A stretch of 64,000 bases of DNA from Gnetum montanum (GCA_015680685.1 MNCI01018363.1:253368-317367); one strand, 5' to 3'. Numbered from the stretch's first letter, positions 48,443-60,849 are shown. Numbers and translations: made by a program. The notes: generated from the letters alone by a model not told the origin.

Positions 48443-50030
48443 TGTTATATTCACCTCTTTGGTATTCTAAAAATAAATATTAGTATGGCTTTAACATTGT
48501 CACATTCCCTTGAACTATGGAAAATTCCCCAAAATCATCATCCTAAATAATGTTTGAGGCCATACCAAGTTTCTAGCAGATGTTCTCAACAATGCTCCAA
48601 AATAAAATTAATAGTTTTAATACTTTTGGTAGCGTTTTAAAGGGCTTATCATGCAAGAGATGCTAGATGAGCGTCAACATTACTTGCCATAGTCACCACT
48701 ACATCCAACATAAAAAATAAACCTTCCAACCCAAATTCTACCTTCATCAACCCTCTAATGATTAGTCTATCTCAATCCAAAGATAATGAACATTATTTTT
48801 GGTAATTATATAGACCTTAAAAAACATGAATTAACATGTTTCACTCGCATGATGCCTAGCTAATATTGGTATTAAATGTTATCTACCAATGTCACCTATA
48901 TATCATACCACTAAAACCCAACTCTAGATGACATTCTTGGCTTCATGTGATTTCCAATGTTCATTCAATATCATCCCAATAATTTTTTAGATCAATTTAG
49001 GTATTGATAATGATCCTTGAAGCCTCAAAATGAACATTTGAGGTGCAAAATGATAAGTGATGTTGATGTAGGTGACATTACCTAGTATCAGCTAACATCA
49101 CCAATGTCACCTACCTCATGCATGTGAGTCCAAGTTGCTAAAAGTGAAATATAAGTTGCTAGTCTTAGAATCTAAGAATTTTTGGAAATCCTAGGAATAT
49201 AAATACCAGGTTCTAACATCAATTCAAGATCAATTCTTGAAGATTTGAGAGCACATTTTTAAATTTTTAGAGATCTTGAGCACTAGCATCAACATTACCT
49301 ATGTTGATTACATGCTTCAAACCCATCCCAGCATCATATACTATTCATCAAATTAATCTCAACACTAGTGTAATTAGTAGCACATGCAAGTATGATAATT
49401 CTAGTATCATTTCCATGGATACCAGTTTCAACATCATCACCCCAGCATCAATACATCATCTAGCATCATCTTTGGGACAATGTCTAAAAAATGATTCTGT
49501 TTTGATTCCAAATTAACTCTAGATAGCACCAATAAGTTTTCCATTCATCTATAATATTGTAATAAATTAAAATCCATCATTTAAACCCTCTTTTAGCTTA
49601 TAAACTAAGTTCCAGTTATCATTTTTACTTTGTACAATATTTATTGTAGCTCTTGGCCCTTCCTAGAAGGTAAACTCTATTATTTTATCAAGTAAGAGGC
49701 AAATTATTTCTCATGTATTAGTCTCTTATCTATTATTCACTTTAAACTTCTTACTTGTTCTAATTTTATTTATATCATTTATACTTTATCACATATTATT
49801 CACATTATCTTGAATTTATCATTAAGCACATCATTATTTAATAATTTTCCTATTGATTCTAATTATGGTTGATAGGCAAATTTTGTATTCAATTTGAGGA
49901 TTGTGCCCCTCTATTTCATAATCATTGAATTTTTAAGGAATATATAGTTCCAAAGATAATTTATAATTATGAATCATACGCTTAAACATGTGATTTGTAG
50001 AGGTATTCATGTAGATTTGTAAAGGAACAT
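48443..50030 (+). repeat. LTR-like block, probably the host 3' LTR
   Basis: Starts TGTTATATTCACC. Contains palindrome-like words (GATGTTGATGTAGGTGAC at 49057, GCTAACATCACCAATG at 49088) followed by a TATA box (TATAAATA near 49198), the same order as in the Athila-like LTRs. The end is uncertain: TTTTGGCAACAAC near 50024 could be a primer site, in which case this would be the 5' LTR of another element. A plus open stretch at 49301-49516 is AT-driven and not a gene. Confidence 0.35.
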
Positions 50031-51036
50031 TTTGGCAACAACAAGATCAAGATAGGATAACATCCCTTAAGATGTTCATATTAACATAGGTAACACCTAT
50101 CATATTCTTCTAATCTACAATTAATAACCTCTTTTATAGTAGTAAATTTTCCTTTATATTTATACATGTTTCTACATATTTATTTCATCTTCATATTTTT
50201 CATCTTTTTATCTAGTGCTTATTCTATCATATCTTCTCTTATGCCTTTGTTCTGATTCTATGTCTTTATTTTCATCATAATTTTTGCCTCTCCCTAGATT
50301 CCTATCTTAATCTCTTATACTTTTTTCTACTAGATTGTTTATTTTCATAACTTTGTGAAGTTTATTCTTCATGCCTACATTCATCATCATTATAACCCAT
50401 CGATGAGTGTGATGGAGAGAATGAAGGATTGGAAGAGTTGTGTTGGCTTTCTTTCCTTCTAGAATCCCTTATTTCTTCTCTTTTTAATCTACAAGATCCT
50501 AGGCCTTGATTTCCTCCTTATTTTAAGATCCATTTCATTTCTTTAAGAATTGTTTCCTAGAGTTGAACATAATCTTAGATGTGTGGGATCTTTAATGCAA
50601 AAAATAAAAGGTCTAGAGTTAGAATGAAAATGATTTAGTATTTCTTATCAATGTTCCATATATTCCTTTTTTGGTGGTGATGTTAATTGGAGCTCATTCT
50701 TGCTCTTATCATGCTTAAGCCTAGTCTTCATGATAGTATCCTTTCTAACTTAAGCTTTCATTAGCTAATATGGTTTATTCATTTTTTTAGTAACTCAACA
50801 ACCCTCATAACTATGGCCATGACAAGACCATAGAAGTGAAGAATGAAGCATGGATGAAGCTAATTGATAGGATGATAATACAATATTATCTTGTAGGTCT
50901 CTTTATTAAAATTATTCATTGTGCTGATGAGAATAAATTCTAGCGAATGAGGATTAATATGAGCATAAGAGATTCTAGTTTACATTTATCCACTCCAAGT
51001 GTTATCACTACTCTCATTGATATCATTAATAGATAG
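50031..51036. other. Unassigned sequence between LTR-like block and element F
   Basis: No element end, repeat or domain that I can support. It ends at the 3' LTR of element F; the five bases before that LTR are GATAG, a target duplication whose partner lies outside the window. Confidence 0.35.
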
Positions 51037-51914
51037 TGATGAGCAGTGAGGTATCCCTATGCTAAACCATATGAATCACTAAGGTGTTCACATGTGATCC
51101 AGTCAAATTCTATGGATTTCTAGTGTTCTCATACACAAGATTCAATCTAGAAGGTGAATCTAATCATCAAACGATTGTTGTCTTTCCAACTACACTTGTG
51201 AAGCTCAGTTGTATGGCTAAGTTTAATTAAGGCACATGATTTTTATTATTTTATATTTTTTTCACCACAGGTTGGTTATAGATTGAGAATAAATTGATTA
51301 AATAATTCAACTAACTTAATTGCTAATTAACAAATAACTATCCTAACATAAGCATCTAGTCCCACGTTTTGTACACATCTTGAACATGTACAACACTACT
51401 AGGAGACCAAGCATTAAGCACTACTGGGATTACCAAGTGTTAAACGTATGCTCAAAGTTGTTGTAGTTATGTGTGCTAGTCTATTTACCTTAATTAACTA
51501 ATTACTTAAAAGTCTTAATCATTATAGCTTAATTAATTACTTAGTTAATGAAAATAATAAATACATAAATAAATCATTAAGCTAGTCCAAGTTTTGCAAG
51601 GTTTATCAAAAAGCTCATTTTTATTACTGCACACATTGTGATGCTTAGGTACAATAGTGCTTGAATAAAGATTCATACACATCCTGACTCTTGTTGTGGA
51701 TACATAGAAAATTATTCTATCTCTTATGGGAAAAAACTACAAGAATTCTACTAGTAACTAAAATTATAACCCCCATTAACACAAGTAGGGTGCTATATTT
51801 ATACACCTACTAGGATGCCACATCAACATGGGAAACCCTACATCAACAAGATCCCATTGACAAGGTCACACCAATGGCATCTTGTCGATGCAACTGGCTA
51901 ATGACACTTCATCA
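51037..51914 (-). repeat. 3' LTR of element F (878 bp)
   Basis: Minus strand starts TGATGAAGTGTCATTAGCC and ends CACTGCTCATCA. TATA box at 51796-51803 (TATAAATA on minus). The part near 51590-51680 carries the GCAAGGTTTATC and AATAAAGATTC words in common with A, B and D. Confidence 0.85.
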
Positions 51915-52239
51915 TGCCCCCATGACTAAATGAAAAATCATCCTTGAGTTCTTTACAAAATTGAAAACGTATTGGATTATTGACTAACACATGACACAAC
52001 AATATTAAGTGCCTAGGTGTATGGATCAACATTGATTACAAAATTGTAGTGTTCATGATACAAAATTGGACACGAGAACATGACTAAAAAAAATTGGACA
52101 ACACATCCTCTGATGGCATGAAGATGGTTAGAAAGATCAAATGAAGAAGTGGAGGCTCTTAAGGTTTTGAAGGACCTTTTCTTGCTTTGAGTGCAAATGA
52201 TGGTTAAGGTGGTTGTGACTATCTTTCTATAGCAACCAA

Positions 52240-54626
52240 TTCCAATGGAAACCAAAAGGTGTCCAACAATGCCTTCATCTTCTCCTCCTTACTTTGGGGA
52301 TCATTCATAGTTCACGTGACATCACCAATGTGGGCTAGAATGGGGATATCCCATAGATAGGACATTACTAGGAACAACTCCTTCATAGTGATAAACTAGA
52401 CAATGAATTGTTTACATTTGATATCGAACATCCTGAGTGCATTTTGTAGCTCTTGGTAGTCATTCATTCTCTTAGCTAGGTTCTCAACAATTGATCTTTG
52501 ATTAGTGAGCTTCACCTTGAGAACCTCAAGTTCCACATTTACCACTACAAGCTTCTACTTGGTGTCATTGTAGTGCTTTAACTCTACTTCATAAAATAAG
52601 TATGAGCTAGCCAATTATTTCTCCAATTCAGACCATGGCTATCTAGTAGACAACATAGCTAGATTTTCATATTGAAGATTAGCAAGCTTCATGTATTTTA
52701 TCATCTCCTCAATCTACAACTCCTTCATCTGGATCTCTACTTTTTTATAGGCATCTATTGCATCAATGATAGTTTGTCATACCTCTCTTCCTTGCTAGAG
52801 TTCCTAGAGGATCTCATTTACTTTTTCCTTCACCAATTGGATATGTTTTCCATTAACTTCTTTTGTAGAATGACATGATCTCTATACTAATTTTTAACTC
52901 TCTCAAATTTTAGAGCCTTTGATTTCTAGGTAGCTACTTCAATTGCAGTCTTTTGATGAAGACAATGGACCTCCTCCATGGAAATATTTCTATTTTCTAC
53001 TACCAATCTTCTCATCTCAATCTTCACTTTGGCTTCTGCTCCTGCTATTGATGGATGAAATCTATTATCTATTATTTTTATGCATCAACATTGCACAAGT
53101 GATGATTCTCTATAGTTAATTATACATTCTCCTAGTAGGTTTCATCTAAGGCATTCCATATTTTATGCTAAGTGAACTCTACCAAGGATTAATAGAACAC
53201 CACTATCTTCATCACACCCTCAACCCCTTTCAATCTTATGTTAAGCTACTTAATAGTTTCATCCTTTTTTAATGCTGGGTTGAAGAATGTAGGGTTAGTA
53301 ATATCGGCTCTTAGTTTAGAAACCTCTATAGACAATCATTCATTTAGCTCTTTGGCTATTTGAAGTCGTGCCTTCAAAATGATTTTCTTTCCCCTTGCTT
53401 TTGGCAACTCCAACTAGGTTGCAGTTATGTTGTCCAGAATGTTGAAGAAATTTGGAATCAATTGCCCAATTTCCACAAGTAGATCTAGTAATTGTTCATG
53501 TTGTGCTACCCTCAACATATCGCCTATTTTTCTTATGGACATTTGCACATCCTTAAGTGCAAAGACATCTGGCATAGATGTCACAAGTGTGTTTAGTATT
53601 TTGGCAATTCTATTAACAACCACCTCCACTACTATCTCTTGCCGCTGGTGCTACATCACCAAAATGATTTCCCCCTCACCCTCCTCCAAGGATACAAAAA
53701 AATTAGTGACATTCCAAAATATTTTTGGGAATTTATATTATTATGAGATGGATATCATTACCTCTCAAGTGCTAGGATTTGATCTTATAGCCAATTGCAC
53801 TCTTTAGGCTAAAAAGATTGGTCCACCTTCCTTCATTTGAGTAACTATTTTATCCACTTCATTTAGGTGACTCATTGCTAGCTAGTACACATATGGATCA
53901 CCACCATTTATTTCTACTTGTTGCTCTTACTCACTTAAGATCCATTCTTGGAGTTGGTGCAACCATTGAGAAGTTACAACAATGTTCGATACTATTTGCT
54001 GAGTGGATGGTGAAGGTGGTGATTGCTACTCCTCTTCTTTGATGACTTTATCAAGGACTTTATCCTTTATCATCTTTGTCCAATTAGTAGATGGAGCATG
54101 TTAGACTTCATCATTTGTATAGGAAGTTATTCCTCCCCTTCAACATAGTTTTCCGATGAGGCATAGAAATGGGAATGCCTTCCTTCCACATTCATTCTCC
54201 TTGAAGAATTTTTCTATATTAAGATAGATTAGCTATGGAAGGTTGATATGGAATCTGCTGCTTAGAGAAATACATGCACATGTAGAGAAGGTAGTGATCA
54301 TTCTTGGCCTCATTTTTGGATGGAGGTGAAATGCTGCAATCTTATAGTAGATTCTCTTTGCTAGTATGAGTGCACCAAAATCCTTATAGTCAATGCCATA
54401 ACAATATTGTATCCATTCTTTCTTTATGTTGGGATTTTCCTATATTGGAATCTCAGCAAGATTCATCCTGATTTCTAGCAACCAAAGTGCCTCTAAAATG
54501 GCCTACACCAAGTAGGACATTGAAATGTCCTTGATCTTGACCACTGAACCAGCCTACCTATTATTTTAGAATAAGAATGTCTCTTCCATGTACCACTTTC
54601 CATTGGAAGTGATGATGGGCCAAATG
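52240..54626 (-). pseudogene. Element F ORF3, 5' end in assembly gap
   Basis: Diverged homologue of element A ORF3. From the gap edge: WPIITSNGKWYMEETFLF near 54610, VVKIKDISMSYLV near 54530, KKEWIQYCYGIDYKDFGAL near 54390, ILAKRIYY. VVTSQWLHQLQEWILSE near 53960. 53629-53414 is open for 71 codons (SMPDVFALKDVQMSIRKIGD, FFNILDNITAT). Charged coiled-coil-like stretches from 53100 to 52500. MNDYQELQNALRMFDIKCK near 52470 and DPQSKEEKMKALLDTF near 52290. Blocks keep the same order and spacing as in element A, and most replacements are conservative, so the protein was under selection in both lineages before decay. Function unknown. Confidence 0.6.
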
Positions 54627-55244
54627 NNNNNNNNNNNNNNNNNNNNNNNNNNNNNNNNNNNNNNNNNNNNNNNNNNNNNNNNNNNNNNNNNNNNNNNNNN
54701 NNNNNNNNNNNNNNNNNNNNNNNNNNNNNNNNNNNNNNNNNNNNNNNNNNNNNNNNNNNNNNNNNNNNNNNNNNNNNNNNNNNNNNNNNNNNNNNNNNNN
54801 NNNNNNNNNNNNNNNNNNNNNNNNNNNNNNNNNNNNNNNNNNNNNNNNNNNNNNNNNNNNNNNNNNNNNNNNNNNNNNNNNNNNNNNNNNNNNNNNNNNN
54901 NNNNNNNNNNNNNNNNNNNNNNNNNNNNNNNNNNNNNNNNNNNNNNNNNNNNNNNNNNNNNNNNNNNNNNNNNNNNNNNNNNNNNNNNNNNNNNNNNNNN
55001 NNNNNNNNNNNNNNNNNNNNNNNNNNNNNNNNNNNNNNNNNNNNNNNNNNNNNNNNNNNNNNNNNNNNNNNNNNNNNNNNNNNNNNNNNNNNNNNNNNNN
55101 NNNNNNNNNNNNNNNNNNNNNNNNNNNNNNNNNNNNNNNNNNNNNNNNNNNNNNNNNNNNNNNNNNNNNNNNNNNNNNNNNNNNNNNNNNNNNNNNNNNN
55201 NNNNNNNNNNNNNNNNNNNNNNNNNNNNNNNNNNNNNNNNNNNN
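54627..55244. other. Assembly gap of 618 N
   Basis: A run of N. Any reading frame crossing it is meaningless. It hides the N-terminal part of element F ORF3 and most of the U3-like module expected upstream of it. Confidence 0.99.
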
Positions 55245-55425
55245 TTTCATGCTGCATCAACAGGATCTTATATATGGGGTCTCATATACATAGGAGGTTT
55301 GTCGATGGATATGTAGGAGGATGAAAAAAAAATTAACTTGAATTTCTCTAAAAATACACTAAGTTTTCTAATGAAAGTGGGATTCATGGAGTCCTAGAAA
55401 AGTAAACAATTTGATGAAATCATTA
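55245..55425 (-). other. Element F spacer, ORF3 side of insertion G
   Basis: On the minus strand CATGAATCCCACTTTCATTA and AAACTTAGTGTATTTT align with 18957-18992 of element A. Further on ATCCATCGAC and CTGTTGATGC resemble the palindromic words of the module at 19048-19105. Confidence 0.55.
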
Positions 55426-55430
55426 AAGAG
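55426..55430. other. Left target-site duplication of element G (AAGAG)
   Basis: Exact match to 63780-63784 on the other side of the element. Confidence 0.8.
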
Positions 55431-55939
55431 TATGACATTCCATTCCCAGATGTCATAAAAATATGATCATTTAATTTATTGCATTCCTCATTTTCTTAGA
55501 TCATATATTGGAAACATTATAAATATTTAATAAATGAATTAATTTGCAAATAAATAATTGGTACTAAATAATGAAAAGAGGAAAATAGAGAAATTTTATT
55601 AATAGAAGAGAGTATCGTAATGTCCTCTAGGCTGTCTTCCCATGCCACTTAAGCCTTAGAGGTAATCCAAAACTACCACCACAGTTAGGCTATCTTACCA
55701 AAGGGATGATCAGTCCCTTTTTGTCCCACTTTATCCAACTCCCATTACTTGGCTCTCCCGGCTACACAACTCCATGCCTAACATGACCTCTAAACCTAGC
55801 CTTAAATGGCATAGGTCAAAAGCTTTCCCAAGGAATACATGAATAATTTTAACTCCTCACAATAAGATGCCCCTTCATTTGAAGGTTAATTACATTGTTT
55901 ACAATTATTTCCACCCTTAACAAGTGATCAAATATTACA
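55431..55939 (-). repeat. 3' LTR of element G (509 bp)
   Basis: Aligns over its full length with 63272-63779: TAATTTATTGCATTC, AAATAATTGGTACTAAA, CTTCCCATGCCACTTAAGCC, CCAAAGGGATGAT, ACATGAATAAT. Plus-strand ends TATGACATTC and AATATTACA. Confidence 0.9.
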
Positions 55940-56105
55940 ATCTACTTCTACTTCATTATTATGCTCCTTAGCTTCAATTCCTTTATTTTCCTCATTATCA
56001 TTTATACAAATAGAGAATTAGAAATTATAAAACATAATTTATTACATCCATAATAAATACAATTTATCATTTAATATTATGATGCTCAAAAAGTTGGGGG
56101 TAAGT
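55940..56105 (-). other. Sequence between chromodomain and 3' LTR of element G
   Basis: AT-rich 3' untranslated part. No clear purine tract; GTAGAAGTAGATT next to the LTR is the best candidate. Confidence 0.4.
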
Positions 56106-57370
56106 ATTTAAAATAAACTTCTTGTTTTCCCAAGTCTATTGATCACAATTTGACCATTGAACAAGTACTTCGTTATTAGTTTTATTTTGTAATTTCTTGG
56201 TTCATTGGTTCTTAATAGTAATGGGTCTACCTTCAAAGCTAGCATTGGATCGTAATGGCAAAGTATTCTAATCCAACACATATGGTACATCATTTTCATC
56301 AAATTTCCTTAGTAAGATCACATGAAAAACTAGATGAATTTTTAATGTTGATGGAAGATTCAATCAATATGATACTTCACCAATTCTTTTATTGATTTCA
56401 AAAGGTCCATAAACTCTAGGTGCCAATTTAGTATATTTTCCTAGTTTAAGAGAACTTCTGGTAGGTTTTACTCTTAGTAATACTTGATCTTCTACTTGGA
56501 ATTCTTTTCTATGTTGATGTTAATTTGTATATCCTTTATATTTATCTTAGGCAACTTGTAATTTTTTTTAACTCTTGTGACAATTTTTTCCATTATTTTC
56601 ATTTCTTCTTCCTTCCATTTTGTTCTTAAGGTTGGATCCACCAAGGTTAGTGGTGTATGACAATTACATCCATATACTACTTTGAATGTTGTTCGATGTA
56701 TAGAACCTTGATAATTGTTATTATAGGAAAATTCTACCAAGTGCAAATAATTCTCCCATGTTTCTGGTCTACTCCCAACATAGCTTCATAGGATATCCTC
56801 TAATATTTTATTCACATGTTCAATTTGTCCATCAATCTCAGATTGTGTTAGCTATGCTAAATTTCAATTGGGTTGCAATCTCTTTGACGTAATTTTTCCA
56901 GAATTCAGATATGAATTTGGGATCTCTATCTAAAGTGATAGATCTTTTACAACCATGCAATCAAAATACTTCATGTACAAATTTTTGGGCTACTTCTTTC
57001 ACTATGTTTGTAGATTTCAAAGTCATAAAATGTGCCATTTTGATAGATGATCAACCACTACAAAAATTGAGTCATTTCCCTTTTTGGTTATTGGTAATCC
57101 CATAATGAAATCCATGGTGACATCTTCCCATTTATAGGTTAGGACTTCCATAGGTTGTAATAATCCACTAAGTTCCCTCTATTCAGCTTTTATTCTTTGG
57201 ATGTTGGACAATTTTTAATGTATGAGGACACATCATTCTTCATTCTAGGCCAAAAATAAGATTTTTGAATTATCATATAGGTTTGAATATAACCTAGGTG
57301 TCCTATGTATGGTACTTCATGTGCTTTACATAATAACCTTAGTCTCCAATTTCCTTCTGGGATGCATACT
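56106..57370 (-). pseudogene. Element G integrase with chromodomain
   Basis: Zinc-binding region: KAHEVPYIGHLGYIQTYMI near 57310, SYFWPRMKNDVSSYIKNC near 57250. Core 57110-56760 is badly decayed. C-terminal part is clear: HLVEFSYNNNYQGSIH at 56743, FKVVYGCNCHTPL, KLAPRVYGPFEINKRIGEVS near 56435, LKIHLVFHVILLRKFDEND near 56340. A chromodomain follows (56240-56110): RPITIKNQ, KLQNKT, EVLVQWSNCDQ, TWENKK, matching the usual P..IL..R...LRNK....VKVQW..H....ATWE. A chromodomain after integrase is the mark of chromoviruses, thought to guide insertion by binding histone marks. Confidence 0.82.
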
Positions 57371-57383
57371 CTCTATCCTTTCA

Positions 57384-57910
57384 TCAATAAATTGTTAGAG
57401 GTAAGTTGAAATTGATGCCAATCACAACAAATTCATATAATTCATACCTAGTTCTAAAAGTAGTTTTCTCATTATATTTCCCCTTAATCCTTATTTGGTG
57501 ATAACTTGATTTTAAATAAATCTTTGAGAAATAGCATGCACCCATATGTTGATCAAACAAATCATCGACCCTAGGAAATGGATAAGTATTTTTAATCATC
57601 ATTTTATTTAATGTTGTATTATTGATGCATAATTTTAGTATACCATGTTTCTTTTTAATGAATAAGACTAGTGCACCTCAAGGTGATATGCTAGGTCTAA
57701 TTTTCCCTTCTTCCAATATTTGGTCTACTTGTACTTTTAATTCTCTTAATTTAGAAGTAGAAAATCTAGAAGGGGATTTTGAAATAGGTTGTGTACCGAA
57801 AAAATTATCAATGGCATGCTTGAGAGTTCTTTTTGGAGGTAGTTCTCTAGTGTTACTAACTATTGAGTCTTTATATTCCTTAAGTTCTTTTGGGATCTCA
57901 ATACCTGAAG
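57384..57910 (-). pseudogene. Element G RT, N-terminal half only
   Basis: 57602-57384 is open: MIKNTYPFPRVDDLFDQHMG, ACYFSKIYLKSSYHQIRIKG, TTFRTRYELYEFVVIGINF. The upstream part (KHAIDNFF, GTQPISKSPSR-like, LELKVQVDQILEEGKI) lies at 57900-57620 with frame changes. The reading breaks right after the FVV.P.G.. box, before the catalytic YVDD region, and integrase begins 15-20 bp later, so about 1 kb of RT and RNase H has been deleted. Confidence 0.82.
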
Positions 57911-58500
57911 ATCTCTAAGATTGGGTTACTTTGAAAATCAACATTGTAGCACCTTTTATGACTACTTTGTTTTAGCTTTCTTAATAGTTATTATATGATT
58001 TTTCTTTGTTGTTTCTACCCTCGTTAGAACCCTGACTCCATCAGTGGTTGGAACTTTTCAAATATGAGTTCTAAAGTGGGCAGTAATATCAATTTTTTGT
58101 ACAAAAGACATTCCTAAAATTGCATCAACATCACCTAGTTCAAATTCAAAGAATTCATCAATGAAAGGCATGTTTTACAAGGTAAAGTTAATTTCTCCAT
58201 ACCTGGTATGCTTGCTCATAATTGTTCCATTTACCAGTTCTATCTTAATAATTTTCTTGAAAGGTAAACTTAATTTAATAAATTAATTAACTTTGGAGAA
58301 TAAAGTTATCACTAGCACCACTATGGATCAGAAATTTAATTTATTTACCTTTAATAAACCTTCAAAAGTCAATAAAGAAAATTGAAATTTATGCAAAGCT
58401 AATTTAGTTGATGTAGATATCTTTTTCATGACTATGGTGGTGGTTAGAATTTTTTTGTTCATGTTTAGATTTGGTTTTTCATTCTTAATTTGGTTGGTCC
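57911..58500 (-). pseudogene. Element G protease
   Basis: Active-site region near 58335-58300 reads LIHSGASDNFI (DSGAS expected, Asp changed to His). LGDVDAILGMSFVQKIDIT near 58120 matches the usual DVILGMDWL. Inactive as it stands. Confidence 0.75.
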
Positions 58501-59570
58501 TTTTTATTTTTGCTCAAAATTTTGGGTAGTCTTATCTGAAATGATCTTCACCACAAATGAAACATCTTGATCCTAATCAAGCTTCCTTGGTTGGTATCTC
58601 CTCTACCATTGTTTATGGAAAAGTAGTTTATGGAAGAGTTGTTTGTCGAAGAATAGCTTGTATTTGATTTTATTTCTCATAATCCTTATCAATTCTATAT
58701 GCTTCATCAATGGTTTGAGGATTATGGGCTTGTGTTTAGGGACATAGTTGAGCATATAGTCCTCTAATGAATTTTGAAGCTAATTCTCCCTCATTCCTTG
58801 CAATAACCATGTATAGATCATCTTCCTAACCTTAAGAAATTAGATCTCATTTTGTGCTATTTGAGAAAAGAATTGGGAACAAATTTCTATTCAAAATCTC
58901 AACAAAAATTAAGTCAATTTGTAGTCAAACCTTGAGATCTCAGTCCATTCCACAATCTTGCCACAAGTCCTCTTAAATACAAGGAGATAACTTCTAAATG
59001 TTCATGGCTTGAAAAATTTGGCATATTAAATTTTTCATTATATTAAGCCAATCCTTTACCTTAGCACTAGATCCAGGGCCCCCATCATAATGATCTAATT
59101 TTATTTTTTTAGCATGAACTTGTATCAATGATTCTCTAGGTGGATTAAGCCAGTTTCCATATCCTTCACCTTCGATTTCAATTCTATGACCTATAAGAGG
59201 GATTTCAGTATCCTGTCCACTAGCAAGTGGGGATTATGTTTGGTGTGGATGCCTAGGAGGAAGTTGATCTTGATCTTGATATTATTCCCTAGGTAGATTG
59301 TGAGTAGGATTTGAAGGCTGAATGAGATGGTCGACTAATTTCTTGATGGAGTCTACAAAGAAATCCATCTTTCCTTGTACATCTAACCATTTATCCTCTA
59401 AACTCTAGGACAATTTCATAATTTTCTTAGACATATTTTGCATCTCTATTCCAAATCACTAGTTTGAGTGTCAAAGTTCTTCTTAAACATCCCTAATCTC
59501 ATTAATTTGATTTTCAAGGATATTCATCCGATCATTGACTTGGGCTTCTATTTATCTTCAATTTATTCTT
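58501..59570 (-). pseudogene. Element G gag
   Basis: Zinc knuckle near 58575-58540 reads RCFICGEDHFR, a stop, DYPKF: C-x2-C-x4-H with the last Cys changed to Tyr. Upstream the gag core is decayed; the region 59440-59250 (IxVDFFVDSIKKLV-like, GxPPRHPHQT) resembles the N-terminal linker. Frame changes throughout. Confidence 0.6.
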
Positions 59571-60146
59571 TGTATTATAGACATCAATAAGTTGAAGAAA
59601 TTAGGTATGTCAAGAATTCTTAGTTTCTATGGCCCTATTTATGGGATTCGAAATCATTAGTAAATTGCAGAAGAAGTTGAAACTATCATGGATTTCTCAT
59701 TGAGTACTAAATCTTAATTATTTTTGGGACCTAAAATAATGAATTAAATGCTAATTTTCTATAATCCAAAAGCTAAATCTGAAAATTCCATTGAGTTTCA
59801 AAGGTTTAAATCTATTGTAATTAATTTTTTTTTCGTTAAAAAAAACTCCAGAATCAAAAGTTATAGTTGTTTTAAGTTTACAAAACTTGCACATTTTTCA
59901 AGACTTCCCAAGAGGTCACCCATCCCAATTCTACTTCAAAACATCGATGCTTAAGAAAAAAAATTTTATTTCTCTCATTACCATAGTGCCAATTTTATTT
60001 TTTAAATAATTTTGTGCATTTTTAATTTAAATTAACAATTATGGATGCAAATTTTTCTTTTGAAATTCTTTTTTTAGTTGACGGGAATTTCTAAATTTTG
60101 GTCAATTGCTGAAAAAATTTTGATTTTTCTATGCACTAATGAAAGA
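59571..60146 (-). other. Element G leader, AT-rich part
   Basis: No readable gag start here. A plus open stretch at 59748-59954 has no relatives in the window and is probably chance. Confidence 0.4.
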
Positions 60147-60416
60147 CCCATTCTAGGGCTTGCACAGCCCTCTTCTGAGCTAACATTATCCATTATGTAG
60201 TCCCTATGGTCTGTTGTGTGGTTGCTATAGTGTGGTTCATTATGCAATCTCTACAACCCTTAACTACTGCCCATTTCAGGGTTGGCATTGCCCTTGATTG
60301 GGCTAGCATAACCCATTTCAGGGCTTAGGTTGCCCATTGCATGGCCAACGTGACCCATGATTAGGCTTGTGTAGCTCTAGTTAGGATTAGTGTAGCTTGT
60401 CTTAGGGCCTAGGCAT
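60147..60416. repeat. 21 bp tandem array, 13 units
   Basis: Units begin CCC or a variant and read roughly CCCATTTCAGGGCTNGCNTAG. Boundaries: 60147, 60168, 60189, 60210, 60231, 60252 (18 bp unit), 60270, 60291, 60312, 60333, 60354, 60375, 60396. All unit lengths are multiples of three. On the minus strand, the sense of element G, one phase gives heptapeptides such as HVGHAMG, NLSPEMG, YASPIKG, NANPEMG and CASPRMG, with stops in only two or three units. It may have been a repeat-bearing coding part or a minisatellite. Confidence 0.75.
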
Positions 60417-60429
60417 GGACATATGGTTA

Positions 60430-60608
60430 TCAACGATGTTGGAAGAGGTAGTTATCGATGGCACTGGAAGTGATGATTGACAACATTGAAGGCAATTATT
60501 GGTAGTGCTAAAGGCAGTGATCAACAACATTGGAGGTGGTTATCAATGTTGTTGAAGGTGGTTACTAAGGTTCCTAGAGGTAATGATCAGCAGTGTGCAC
60601 TACAAGCA
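60430..60608. repeat. 22 bp tandem array, 8 units
   Basis: Consensus near TCAACAACATTGGAGGTGGTTA. Units start at 60430 (25 bp), 60455, 60477, 60499, 60521, 60543, 60565 and 60587. Unit length is not a multiple of three, so it is unlikely to be coding. Confidence 0.7.
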
Positions 60609-60673
60609 ATAGGCAAGTGATATGTTGGCAATAGTGTAGATGTAGCTGGAATCATGGCACAATGACAAGTGAA

Positions 60674-60838
60674 GGCATGGTGTGATGTAGGTAGGTGAGG
60701 CATGGTGCAATGTGGACAGGTGTGGTCTGGGTAGGCACAGTGTGACATGGTGTAGTGTGATGCAGTGTGAGTGGGCATGGTGTGGGTAAGCATGGCAGAA
60801 CACAATGCAGTGTGGCATGGTACAGGTGGGCATGTGCA
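60674..60838. repeat. Degenerate pentanucleotide array, 33 units
   Basis: The stretch divides without remainder into 5-mers close to GGTGT and GGCAT (GGCAT GGTGT GATGT and so on). GT-rich on plus, so minus-strand readings are His/Thr/Cys/Pro-rich by composition only. Confidence 0.65.
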
Positions 60839-60849
60839 CCTTTTGGGTG

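Noticed and set aside
54493-55316. Open stretches of 229-255 codons on both strands
   Set aside because: They consist almost wholly of the 618 N gap and have no real coding content.
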